Shown one piece after another: positions 1 through 7,620 of a DNA stretch of 23,311 nucleotides (its first letter is position 1; every line of letters begins with the position of its first letter). The stretch lies in the NCBI GenBank assembly GCA_902496775.1, contig CABVCF010000027.1, positions 1 to 23,311 of the forward strand, in the 5' to 3' direction. This DNA comes from an uncultured Collinsella sp. (GTDB lineage: Bacteria > Actinomycetota > Coriobacteriia > Coriobacteriales > Coriobacteriaceae). A model generated the notes under the pieces. That model searched no databases, was not told where the DNA came from, and was given only the letters and a program-made list of their open reading frames with translations. The translations under genes were made by a program, and so were the position numbers.

Positions 1-77
1 TGGTAGCCCGTACCAGATTCGAACTGGTGATCTCCGCCTTGAGAGGGCGGCGTCCTAAACCGCTAGACGAACGGGCC
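1..77 (-). tRNA. tRNA-Glu (anticodon CTC)
   Basis: Read on the minus strand this is a complete cloverleaf: acceptor strand GGCCCGT pairs with ACGGGCT (one G-U pair), the anticodon stem CCGCC/GGCGG encloses the loop CTCTCAA with anticodon CTC, the T-arm contains GGTTCGAAT-type sequence (GTTCGAATC), and the 3' end is A plus an encoded CCA at window positions 1-3. Anticodon CTC reads GAG, so the charge is glutamate. It lies 17 bp downstream of tRNA-Gln on the same strand, so the two are probably one transcript from the promoter at 213-241. The gene ends exactly at the window edge but is not truncated. Confidence 0.95.
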
Positions 78-94
78 ATATGTAGCAAATGCAA

Positions 95-168
95 TGGCTG
101 GGATGGAGGGAGTCGAACCCCCATTGACGGAACCAGAATCCGCTGTCCTGCCATTAGACGACATCCCA
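95..168 (-). tRNA. tRNA-Gln (anticodon CTG)
   Basis: Minus-strand cloverleaf with acceptor TGGGATG/CATCCCA, anticodon stem GCGGA/TCCGT around loop TTCTGGT (anticodon CTG, reading CAG for glutamine), a T-arm with GGTTCGACTCC, discriminator G and an encoded CCA at 95-97. A first-pair U-A acceptor is typical of bacterial tRNA-Gln. It is the first gene of a two-tRNA transcription unit with tRNA-Glu. Confidence 0.94.
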
Positions 169-212
169 ATGACTGCATCGCTGCGCTCGGCTGTGCCTTT
201 GCGCAAGAAAGA

Positions 213-241
213 AATATACGGGAAGTCTCGCCGTGACGCAA
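213..241 (-). promoter_or_regulatory. Promoter for the tRNA-Gln/tRNA-Glu pair
   Basis: On the minus strand the -35 hexamer TTGCGT (236-241) is followed after exactly 17 bp by the -10 hexamer TATATT (213-218). Transcription would start near 206, about 38 bp before the tRNA-Gln 5' end. Spacing and -10 quality make this one of the best promoters in the window. It is predicted by consensus only. Confidence 0.65.
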
Positions 242-365
242 GCCCCAATTTTGACTTTTTTGAAATTCAGTCAAATTGGCCTAATTTAGTCCAACCCGTG
301 AAGGACCTGTGAAGCCAACCGCTGTACACGAAGGGCAAAACGCCGTGAGCGGTAGCCGTCAACCG

Positions 366-394
366 TTGGCAGATTCTACCGTGAAAACGATAGC
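366..394 (+). promoter_or_regulatory. Possible weak promoter for the gene at 445
   Basis: On the plus strand TTGGCA (366-371), 17 bp, then GATAGC (389-394). The -35 is good and the -10 poor. It lies about 50 bp before the start codon of the only plus-strand gene. The rest of 169-444 shows no gene. Low certainty. Confidence 0.3.
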
Positions 395-444
395 ACCAGG
401 CAACACAATCGAAGTATCAATGATCGCGTAGATATCGAGGCACC

Positions 445-855
445 ATGGACGAAGAGCTTGATTACCTATGGGAGACCCTGGGCCTCGAGATCACTGCCGA
501 CCTTTGGCCCGAACGGGACAAAATTCACCCCACGTTACGCCCCGCCATTACTGTGGTGCAGGCAAAATACCGCCGTGCATCCTTTTTGATCATGCGGATG
601 TCATGGCACGCGGGACTCCCCGACCTTAAGCGAATCCAGGCAAGCCTCGTCGAGTTGTCCGGTATGCCGACCGTCATATCCGAGGCGCACCTGGAGCAGC
701 GCCAGCGCGAGCGACTGCAACAGCAGCGGATTCCCTTTATCTGCCCCGGCGTTCAGGCATATCTGCCCTTTATGGACGAGGAGTACTGGAGCGGCAAGCC
801 CAACAAACACGTAAAGGTCTACGATCCGCACGAATGGGCACAGCTGGCGGACTGA
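445..855 (+). CDS. Small protein resembling the N-terminal half of a MarR-like winged-helix family; possibly truncated
   Basis: 136 residues from ATG, with a short GAGG SD sequence a few bases upstream. It opens with an acidic/aromatic helix (MDEELDYLWETLG). Near residues 94-110 it has the string RIPFICPGVQAYLPFM, which recalls the 'IPFIVP..Q.YLPFL' segment of proteins of roughly 220-240 residues annotated as MarR-type regulators in Firmicutes. Those have a C-terminal winged helix; here the protein stops soon after that segment, so the DNA-binding half is missing. It is the only plus-strand gene in the window and converges on the ArsC-like gene, with the palindrome array at 872-1047 between them. 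The family recognition is from memory; truncation is an inference. It may instead be a naturally short lineage-specific protein. No function is assigned. Confidence 0.6.
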   Translation: MDEELDYLWETLGLEITADLWPERDKIHPTLRPAITVVQAKYRRASFLIMRMSWHAGLPDLKRIQASLVELSGMPTVISEAHLEQRQRERLQQQRIPFICPGVQAYLPFMDEEYWSGKPNKHVKVYDPHEWAQLAD

Positions 856-871
856 CTGGGGCAGGCCCGCC

Positions 872-1047
872 GGCGGAAAGTGCGTCCCAGATTTCAAGCT
901 CAAACTGGCCCCTACTTTCCCGTCGAGCCCTCAACCGGAAACCGTGTCCCGCAATCGAAGCTCAGAATGGGACGTGCTTTCCGCAACCGGCCACTTTGGG
1001 AAAGTGCATCCCATTCTGGAAGCGAATTCCGGGTCGCACTTTCCGCA
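872..1047. repeat. Three tandem imperfect palindromes with GGAAAGTGC/GGGAC arms
   Basis: Three consecutive units (about 872-922, 935-990, 998-1047) each start with a form of CGGAAAGTGCGTCCC and end with a near reverse complement such as GGGACGTGCTTTCCG. Unit 3 pairs GGGAAAGTGCATCCC with GGGTCGCACTTTCCGC. Each unit could fold into a hairpin of about 15 bp. The array fills the gap between two convergent genes (stops at 855 and 1052) and could act as a two-way transcription barrier, but there is no U-tract. Confidence 0.7.
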
Positions 1048-1051
1048 GCCG

Positions 1052-1411
1052 CTACAGCAACGCCTCGGCCCAAGCCGATTCCCTAAAGCCGGGAATCGCA
1101 AAGTCGTCGCCCACCAGCAGCGGACGCTTGACCAGCATGCCGTCGGTCGCCAGCAGCTCATAGCACTCCCGATCCGTCATGCCCGCATCCAGACGCGCCT
1201 TCAGGCCCAGCTCTCGATATTTCATGCCCGACGAATTAAAGAAGCGCCGCACCGGCAGCCCCGAATGAGCAATCCAGGTCGCAAGCTCATCAGCCGTAGG
1301 ATTGTCCAAAACGATATCGCGGTCGATATACTCAACCCCATGTTCATCCAGCCATGCCTTGGCCTTCTTACAGGTCGAGCACTTGGGATATTCAACAAAC
1401 AGTACGGTCAT
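1052..1411 (-). CDS. ArsC/Spx-like thioredoxin-fold protein
   Basis: 119 residues. Start ATG at 1411 is chosen because GGAGG lies 7 nt upstream and the protein then begins MTVLFVEYPKCSTCKKA, the classic start of this family. The CxxC motif (Cys11-Ser-Thr-Cys14) and the KRPLLV segment near residue 94 match the ArsC/YffB/Spx superfamily. These are arsenate-reductase-like proteins or, for Spx, RNA polymerase-binding stress regulators. The motif alone cannot tell a reductase from a regulator. No ars genes are nearby, so an arsenate role is not supported by context. It lies 92 bp downstream of mupG on the same strand and may be a weakly linked last gene of that unit. Confidence 0.88.
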   Translation of the reverse strand: MTVLFVEYPKCSTCKKAKAWLDEHGVEYIDRDIVLDNPTADELATWIAHSGLPVRRFFNSSGMKYRELGLKARLDAGMTDRECYELLATDGMLVKRPLLVGDDFAIPGFRESAWAEALL

Positions 1412-1503
1412 GGGAATCCTCCGAATATAGATCGGCCAACGCAGGCACACGCCACACGAGGCGCCTTCGTATGATGGGCCAATTGTAGCCCACGGGTCAC
1501 ACG

Positions 1504-2556
1504 CTAAACGAACCGTACCCCGAATCCGCGTTTGATGAACGGCAGCAGCTCCATTGCCTCGGGCGTGATATGGCCCGCAACGTTCATGCGCTCGTCACCG
1601 GGAAGATCGACCCGCGCAATCTCAAGCTCGCCTTCGTAGCGCCCATATCCGCTATTGCTCACAGCGATCGACCCCGCCTTTCGCGGCAGGCCGGCTCCGG
1701 CATCCGTCGGCACGGAATCCGGCTTAAGCGTCGTACGTGACTCCTGAGACCTAAAGATGAGGACACTCGAGTCGGGCCGGTCGTGATGAATCTGCCCGCG
1801 CACATAGGCATAACCGGGCTCAAGCTCGCATTGCAGGTCCACGTATCCGGCGGAAACTTGAGCAAACTGCGCCCAGCCCGCATCGGAAAGATCGGGGTCG
1901 CCGACCAACACAATGTCGCAATCGGCGCCATGTGCAAGCTCAAGCATATTGAGGGCGACCTTTGACGCGCGACCGCGCTGTGCCTCGACCGTCGGCAGCC
2001 CCTCGAATACCGGCCCGCGAACGTTAGCATCACCCGGCACAAAAGCCATGATTTCGAATCCAAGCGCCGCAAGACGAAGATTCACCCGAGCAATGTCCTC
2101 CAGAGCTAAACCGGTATAAGGCTTGGGGTAAAAATTGTGGCAGGCGGCAAAACGAGTCACATCGGCACCGGCTTCACGCCACGATGCGATTTCATCAGAA
2201 CTCACTGTCGATGCATTGACCACAATGCGAAATACACCGGACAGCTCCGCGACCCGCTGGGCGCTAAAGCCATAGTCCAAACGAAGGTATTCCAACCCCA
2301 GATCGCGCAGGTCCTCAATGCGCTCAAGCCCGAGCAAATCGCACGTGCGAGGCCCCACATCGGCAATGAGCGCAATGCCGCGGGCGGAAAGCAGCGACAG
2401 CACATGACGGACTTTATCTGCATACGCCGCTCCCCCATCCTCGGGAATATGCAGTGAGGTAAACGCATAGCGCGCACCCGCCTCGGCACCACGCTCAATC
2501 GTCCGCTCAATATCCTGCAGAGGGCTGGAAAGATAAATCGAAATACCCGTTTTCAC
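1504..2556 (-). CDS. mupG: MupG-family 6-phospho-N-acetylmuramidase (DUF871)
   Basis: 350 residues, the usual size. The protein opens MKTGISIYLSSPLQDIERTI and has the two-domain DUF871 arrangement: a TIM-barrel of about 240 residues (TSLHIPEDGG, ADVGPRTCDLLG, LRLDYGF, NASTVS, CHNFYPKPYTGL) followed by a small beta-rich C-terminal domain. Characterised MupG (Staphylococcus aureus) hydrolyses MurNAc-6P-GlcNAc delivered by the MurP permease. Here it is the last gene of murR-murQ-murP-mupG, which supports that role. The start is GTG at 2556, with AAAGGAG 9 nt upstream. That SD directly follows an intrinsic terminator (2573-2606), so expression probably depends on readthrough from murP. Confidence 0.9.
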   Translation of the reverse strand: MKTGISIYLSSPLQDIERTIERGAEAGARYAFTSLHIPEDGGAAYADKVRHVLSLLSARGIALIADVGPRTCDLLGLERIEDLRDLGLEYLRLDYGFSAQRVAELSGVFRIVVNASTVSSDEIASWREAGADVTRFAACHNFYPKPYTGLALEDIARVNLRLAALGFEIMAFVPGDANVRGPVFEGLPTVEAQRGRASKVALNMLELAHGADCDIVLVGDPDLSDAGWAQFAQVSAGYVDLQCELEPGYAYVRGQIHHDRPDSSVLIFRSQESRTTLKPDSVPTDAGAGLPRKAGSIAVSNSGYGRYEGELEIARVDLPGDERMNVAGHITPEAMELLPFIKRGFGVRFV

Positions 2557-2572
2557 GCTTCAACGCTCCTTT

Positions 2573-2606
2573 AAAAAAGGCCGGCGGAGCAGTTAGCCCC
2601 GCCGGC
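2573..2606 (-). terminator. Intrinsic terminator between murP and mupG, abutting the mupG SD
   Basis: On the minus strand the 8-bp stem GCCGGCGG/CCGCCGGC (2599-2606 with 2580-2587) closes an 11-nt loop and is followed by TTTTTT (2573-2578). The next bases are AAAGGAG, the SD of mupG. The T-tract can also pair with that SD (CCTTT with AAAGG), giving a small alternative hairpin that would hide it. The terminator is clear; the attenuator role is an inference. Confidence 0.8.
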
Positions 2607-2673
2607 ACAACCATAGCATCAAGAAATCTGCCGCGCGCCGCGAGCCCCGAGCAACACGGCTCGCGATATCAAA

Positions 2674-4104
2674 CTACTCGCCAAAGAACTCGTTGATCTT
2701 CTGCTCGTCGACGCCAAAGAACCACGTCAGGACAAAGCCGGCGGCATAGGCAAGCAGCATAGCGGCAACGTAGCCGAGCTGCTGGCCAGGAACAACGATC
2801 AGCAGGCCAAACAGACCGGAAACGCCCTGAGAAACCGTGCCGATGTGAAGCAGCGCCGCGAGCGCGCCGCCAAATCCGGCACCCAGGCAGGCCGTCACAA
2901 ACGGACGAACGAGCGGCAGCGTAACAGCATACATCAGAGGCTCGCCCACACCCAGGATTCCAACGGGAATGGACTCTGCGACGTACTTCTTGAGCTTGGC
3001 GTTCTTGGTCTTAAAGTACAGCGCCAAACCGGCACCGACCTGGCCGCCGCCAGCCATCATAAGGATGGGAAGCAGGTAATTGATACCCTTGGTAGCGCCG
3101 TCGGGATCGTTGAGCATAGCGTGGATCGGCGTGAGCGCTTGATGCAGGCCGACGGACACCAGCGGCAAGAAGCCTGCCGACAGGATATAGCCGCCCAGGA
3201 CGCCCAGCTTCTCGAAGATAAAGGTCAAAACGCTAAAGATGGCAGTCGTCAGCCATGCGCCAACCGGCTGGATGACGAGCATCAGAGCAAAGGCGCCGAT
3301 GATGAGCACCAGCAGCGGGGACAAGAACGTGTCGAGTGCGTTGGGCATAATCTTGCGAATCTGACGCTCCATCCAGGCAAAAAATGCGCCAGCGATGAGA
3401 GCCGCGATCATGCCGCCCGCTGCGGGGTTGTACTGCGCACTGGTGAGCGGCAGCAGAATGGCAGCGGCAGGATCAGCAGCGCCAGGCGCAAGCAGGGGCA
3501 TGGCACTGTTGGCGATACACATCATGCCGGCGATGCCGCCCAGCGCAGCGGAGCCACCAAACTCACGTGCCGCGTTATAGCCCACCAAGATGGGCAGATA
3601 GGCAAACAGGGCCCAGCCCATGGAACGAATGCCCTGGTACCACCACTCGCCTGCAAGCGCGCCTGCCGTCGAGACGTTAATGACGTTGCAGATACCGTTG
3701 ATGAGGCCAGCCGCAATGATGCCGGGAAGCAGGGCGACAAAGACATTGGAAATCTTCTTGAGGAAGGCCTGAACCGGCTTGGACTCGTACTTGGCCTTCT
3801 GCACGGCCTTGTTTGTGGCCGCAGCGTCAACCACGCTCTCGTCAGCAACGCCTTTCGCAAGGCCGGTGAGCTTGGAGAACTCCTCGAGCACCTTATTCAC
3901 CTTGCCCGGACCCAGCACGATCTGCATCGTGTCGTCCTCGACCAGGCCCATCACGCCGTCGAGTGCCTTAATGCCCTCCGTGTCGACGTTGCCCGCGTCT
4001 TTGACGGTCACGCGCAGGCGCGTCATGCACGCCGCGTTTGCCAGCACGTTGTCTTTACCGCCCAAAAGGTCCAGCAGCTTTTGAGCCAGCTCTTTGTTCG
4101 TCAT
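2674..4104 (-). CDS. murP: MurNAc-type PTS permease, EIIBC component
   Basis: 476 residues, close to the E. coli MurP length. The N-terminal EIIB domain (about 1-90) carries the phosphorylated cysteine Cys26 in NAACMTRLRV. An Ala-rich linker leads to a hydrophobic EIIC domain (from about residue 108, LKKISNVFVALLPGIIAAGL) with about ten membrane segments and the substrate-site motif GVGEPLMYAVTLPL. There is no EIIA domain, so it needs a separate glucose-type EIIA, as MurP does. It imports and 6-phosphorylates MurNAc or MurNAc-GlcNAc in the inner membrane. The substrate is assigned mainly by its neighbours murQ, mupG and murR; by sequence alone it could be another glucose/sucrose-family EIIBC. 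Start ATG with GGAGGAG 4-5 nt upstream. Confidence 0.88.
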   Translation of the reverse strand: MTNKELAQKLLDLLGGKDNVLANAACMTRLRVTVKDAGNVDTEGIKALDGVMGLVEDDTMQIVLGPGKVNKVLEEFSKLTGLAKGVADESVVDAAATNKAVQKAKYESKPVQAFLKKISNVFVALLPGIIAAGLINGICNVINVSTAGALAGEWWYQGIRSMGWALFAYLPILVGYNAAREFGGSAALGGIAGMMCIANSAMPLLAPGAADPAAAILLPLTSAQYNPAAGGMIAALIAGAFFAWMERQIRKIMPNALDTFLSPLLVLIIGAFALMLVIQPVGAWLTTAIFSVLTFIFEKLGVLGGYILSAGFLPLVSVGLHQALTPIHAMLNDPDGATKGINYLLPILMMAGGGQVGAGLALYFKTKNAKLKKYVAESIPVGILGVGEPLMYAVTLPLVRPFVTACLGAGFGGALAALLHIGTVSQGVSGLFGLLIVVPGQQLGYVAAMLLAYAAGFVLTWFFGVDEQKINEFFGE

Positions 4105-4161
4105 AACTCCTCCTTGTATTGGGTATCTCGTCTGGATGTCATATCAGCTCACGCCGCGCAC

Positions 4162-5085
<924 letters not shown>

Positions 5086-5095
5086 TTCATTCACC

Positions 5096-5947
5096 TCATC
5101 TTTCCTGTTTCTCGATGTAGTTTTGCTTAATGACATGCGTCGCCCGTTCGTAGTCGCTGGCAACGTAAGCAGCGTACAGGGCATCGACAACCATAAGCTG
5201 GGCCATACGCGAAGCCATGGCACCGCTGCGGATCAAGGGTTCACTCGCAGCAACGCCGAGCACGGCATCGGCCATGGTGGCAAGCTTGGATGATCCATCT
5301 ACTTTGGTAACGGCCACAACGGGACAGTTGTGACGTTGAGCCTCGGCGGTGCAGTCCAGCACCTCTTGCGTCAAGCCCGAGTAGCTAAAGGCGATTGCCA
5401 TATCGCCCTCATGCATGTTCTTGGCACACAAGAGCTGATCATGCCAGTCGTCGTACAGATGGCACTCTTTGTCGACACGCATGAGCTTTTGCGCCAGATC
5501 GTGCGCGACCAAACGAGAGGCACCAATACCGAACAGATTGACCGCGCGTGCCCGCTTAAGACGGGCCGCGCATCGCTCCAAGACGGTGTAATCGAGCGTT
5601 CGCGCCGTCGCCTCGATCGTGCGCACGTTGCTTTTCATCACCTTCCCCACGATACGTTCGACGCTGTCATCCATGGAGATGTCCTCGAGGGCTACGTCTT
5701 TCTTGTCACCTAAGAGTGCCAGCTCGGCAATCAGTTCGCGCTGGAACTCCTTGTAGCCCGCAAAACCCAAACGCTTGCAAAAGCGCAAAATGCTCGAGGG
5801 CGAGGAGAACGTGACATCGGCAAGACCGCGGACGGACAGCCCGACCACCTCGTGCGGATGAGCGCTTACATATGCGATGACATTGCGTTCCGCCGGGCTC
5901 GCGCTGAGCTCACGCTCGCGAAGCCGCAAAAGCAATCCGTTTGCCAT
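5096..5947 (-). CDS. murR: RpiR-family regulator, MurR-like
   Basis: 283 residues. The N-terminal helix-turn-helix (about residues 1-77; SVRGLADVTFSSPSSILRFCKRLGFAGYKEFQ) is the RpiR DNA-binding domain. The C-terminal SIS domain (about 120-255; VNLFGIGASRLVAHDLAQKL, IAFSYSGLTQEVLD) binds phosphosugars. Next to murQ it is expected to sense MurNAc-6P and control this operon. A GTG four codons upstream is also in frame, but it overlaps the SD; ATG 5947 has a perfect GGAGGTG 6 nt before it and is chosen. It is the first gene of the operon, so it probably controls its own expression, perhaps through the dyads at 5982-5994 and 6023-6045. Confidence 0.92.
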   Translation of the reverse strand: MANGLLLRLRERELSASPAERNVIAYVSAHPHEVVGLSVRGLADVTFSSPSSILRFCKRLGFAGYKEFQRELIAELALLGDKKDVALEDISMDDSVERIVGKVMKSNVRTIEATARTLDYTVLERCAARLKRARAVNLFGIGASRLVAHDLAQKLMRVDKECHLYDDWHDQLLCAKNMHEGDMAIAFSYSGLTQEVLDCTAEAQRHNCPVVAVTKVDGSSKLATMADAVLGVAASEPLIRSGAMASRMAQLMVVDALYAAYVASDYERATHVIKQNYIEKQER

Positions 5948-5981
5948 CTCAAACACCTCCGTTGAGAAGAATTAAAGACCA

Positions 5982-5994
5982 ACGAACGATTCGT
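5982..5994. promoter_or_regulatory. Candidate MurR operator (short perfect dyad)
   Basis: ACGAACGATTCGT is a perfect inverted repeat (arms ACGAA/TTCGT, 3-nt centre), 35 bp before the murR start codon. RpiR regulators bind palindromes in their own promoter regions. No promoter hexamers nearby are convincing, so this is a position-based guess. Confidence 0.3.
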
Positions 5995-6022
5995 ACCGGA
6001 TACAAACAGCTTTTGCGGTACA

Positions 6023-6045
6023 TTGTGCCGCATCGTGGCGCACAA
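6023..6045. promoter_or_regulatory. Second candidate operator upstream of murR
   Basis: TTGTGC, 11 bp, GCACAA: perfect 6-bp arms spaced like a helix-turn-helix dimer site, 75-98 bp upstream of the murR start. It could be a MurR site, a catabolite-regulator site or chance. Confidence 0.28.
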
Positions 6046-6046
6046 A

Positions 6047-6070
6047 GGGCGAGCGTTCTACCGCTCGCCC
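6047..6070 (-). terminator. Hairpin terminator downstream of the VanZ-family gene
   Basis: Perfect 9-bp GC-rich stem GGGCGAGCG/CGCTCGCCC with a 6-nt loop. On the minus strand it is followed by TTTGTG, a weak U-tract. It lies 81 bp past the vanZ-like stop and before murR, where a boundary between units is expected. Confidence 0.55.
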
Positions 6071-6151
6071 CTCAAATCCGACCGCTCGGAAATACGCGCG
6101 ACACAAAATAATTCAACGAGGTCGCATTATCAGAAACGGGTTTGTTACCGG

Positions 6152-6733
6152 CTAGCGCCTCGCATGGGCGCCGATCGGCCGAGTCACATGGCGCACCAAC
6201 GCCGCTGCCAGCAATACCAACAGCATGGCGGTGACATAGCCCGCAGCATCGAATCCTAAATCGATAACGTCGAAATGCCTGCCGGGAACAAAGATCTTAT
6301 GTACCTGATCGCCAACGGAGCAGGCGGCGCAAAAGAGCAATACGGGCACGCAACGGGAGCATACGCTCCACGGACGCCTGGAAAAGCAGACCACGACCAC
6401 CGAGGCGAACAATCCGACGAAGAAAAACTCTACGGTATGGGCAACGCGACGGACGTTCGTGCCCACCCACATGCGAATGGAAGCAAGTCGGCCAGACCGG
6501 ACATTCGAGGCAGCCGAATCGGCGCCCCCGGTCATTCCGTTCTCTGTCTGGGCTTCACCCGTGGCATCAGCAGCCTGAACGCCCGTAGCCTGGCCCTCCA
6601 CCACACGCGCGGTGGACTCGCTCAGCAACGACGTCTCCACCGCATTTTGCTCCGTCAGCACCCAGATGCCCGCCAGCGTTGCAGCGAACAGAACGATCGC
6701 GGTCCATCCGATTATTTGTTTTACGCGCGCCAA
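6152..6733 (-). CDS. VanZ-family membrane protein
   Basis: 193 residues. It has an N-terminal membrane segment (IIGWTAIVLFAATLAGIWVL), then a polar Ala/Thr/Gly-rich outside loop of about 60 residues, then the VanZ signature: NVRRVAHTVEFFFVGLFAS, and DQVHKIFVPGRHFDVIDLGFD followed by a final membrane segment. VanZ itself gives low-level teicoplanin resistance, but most family members have no known function. The start is probably TTG 6733 (first residues MARVKQIIGW), because GGAGG lies 7-8 nt before it; an upstream TTG at 6775 is also in frame but lacks an SD. The long Ala/Thr/Gly-rich loop between helix 1 and the conserved part is larger than usual. The recombinase gene ends 104 bp upstream on the same strand. 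Confidence 0.85.
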   Translation of the reverse strand: MARVKQIIGWTAIVLFAATLAGIWVLTEQNAVETSLLSESTARVVEGQATGVQAADATGEAQTENGMTGGADSAASNVRSGRLASIRMWVGTNVRRVAHTVEFFFVGLFASVVVVCFSRRPWSVCSRCVPVLLFCAACSVGDQVHKIFVPGRHFDVIDLGFDAAGYVTAMLLVLLAAALVRHVTRPIGAHARR

Positions 6734-6837
6734 GGGCCAACCTCCTTTTTTGAATATCAGCGAGTGTAGCCCCAAATGGCATCGTCACCGTATCAAAATT
6801 TGAATCGCAACAGGAAGCGACAAAGCGACGCAAACCC

Positions 6838-7443
6838 CTACCCCGTCTCGCGCATCCAGCGATCGAACGTCCCCACGCACATGCCCAGGCACTTTGCCGC
6901 CTGGCTGCGGGTAATATCGCCCGCCTCATAGCTATCGCGCACCAGCTCAAACTGAGGAGGGCACGGCTTGCGAGGTCGACCGAAACGGACCCCTCGCGCC
7001 CGCGCCGCTGCAATTCCCTCCGCCTGGCGCCGATGGATATTCTCGCGCTCCACCTGTGCCACGTAGCTCAGCAGTTGCAGCACAATATCGGCAATCAGGG
7101 TGTTGGTCACATCCGGCGCGCCGCTGGCCCTGGCGCGCGTGTCAAGCAATGGCATGTCCAACACCACAATGGCAACCCCGAGCTCCTTGGTAATGCGTCG
7201 CCATTCCTCAAGAATCTCGGAGTAATTACGGCCAAGTCGGTCGATAGAAAGCACCACCAGTACGTCCCCGTCTCCCAGGACGTGCAGCAGCTCGCGATAA
7301 CGCGGTCGATCGAAGTCCTTGCCGCTCGCATGGTCGGCATAAATATTCGCCGAGCCCACGCCATAGGCGCCCAGCGCATCCAGCTGCCGATTAAGGTTCT
7401 GATCGCGCGAACTCACCCGCGCATAACCGTACACCGTCGCCAT
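6838..7443 (-). CDS. Serine recombinase (resolvase/invertase family)
   Basis: 201 residues. The catalytic domain begins MATVYGYARVSSRDQN with the nucleophile serine in the YARVSS motif, followed by the conserved arginine segment LVVLSIDRLGRNYSEI and the E-helix region ending RRQAEGIAAARARGVRFGRP. The C-terminal 40 residues form a helix-turn-helix (ITRSQAAKCLGMCVGTFDRWM). It would cut and rejoin DNA at paired short sites, as a resolvase or invertase. ATG 7443 is chosen over an in-frame TTG at 7473 because it gives the canonical N-terminus; the SD (GGGGAT) is weak. No transposase, phage genes or obvious res/inversion sites flank it, so its target is unknown. The hairpin repeat at 7461-7504 lies immediately upstream. 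Confidence 0.92.
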   Translation of the reverse strand: MATVYGYARVSSRDQNLNRQLDALGAYGVGSANIYADHASGKDFDRPRYRELLHVLGDGDVLVVLSIDRLGRNYSEILEEWRRITKELGVAIVVLDMPLLDTRARASGAPDVTNTLIADIVLQLLSYVAQVERENIHRRQAEGIAAARARGVRFGRPRKPCPPQFELVRDSYEAGDITRSQAAKCLGMCVGTFDRWMRETG

Positions 7444-7460
7444 CTCATCCCCGCTTTCTT

Positions 7461-7504
7461 GTAAACCTGCCAAAAAGGGACAGGTTTATTTTGGTAGGTT
7501 TTAC
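7461..7504. repeat. Hairpin repeat, GGGAC core (copy 1 of the CCTGCCAAAA type)
   Basis: The left arm GTAAACCTGCCAAAA pairs with TTTTGGTAGGTTTTAC (one mismatch, one bulge). The loop holds AGGGACAGGTTTA. A near-identical copy is at 19578-19612 in the same orientation. It lies just before the recombinase gene. Confidence 0.8.
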
Positions 7505-7567
7505 CTCTCAAACAGCAGGTAAGCGGGCGGCTGAGCAGACGGCAAGGTAGCCACGATTCAAATGCGA

Positions 7568-7591
7568 AGGGCGGTCCCGAAAGGCCGCCCT
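7568..7591 (-). terminator. Hairpin terminator after rnr
   Basis: Stem AGGGCGG/CCGCCCT with additional inner GGCC-type pairing, 30 bp past the rnr stop. The following minus-strand sequence TTCGCATTTG is only weakly U-rich. Confidence 0.5.
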
Positions 7592-7620
7592 CCGCTCCCC
7601 CACCATGAGTCGGGATTTGG

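Noticed and set aside
1424..1429. TATATT as a -10 for the ArsC-like gene
   Set aside because: Transcription would begin inside the Shine-Dalgarno sequence, and no -35 is present.
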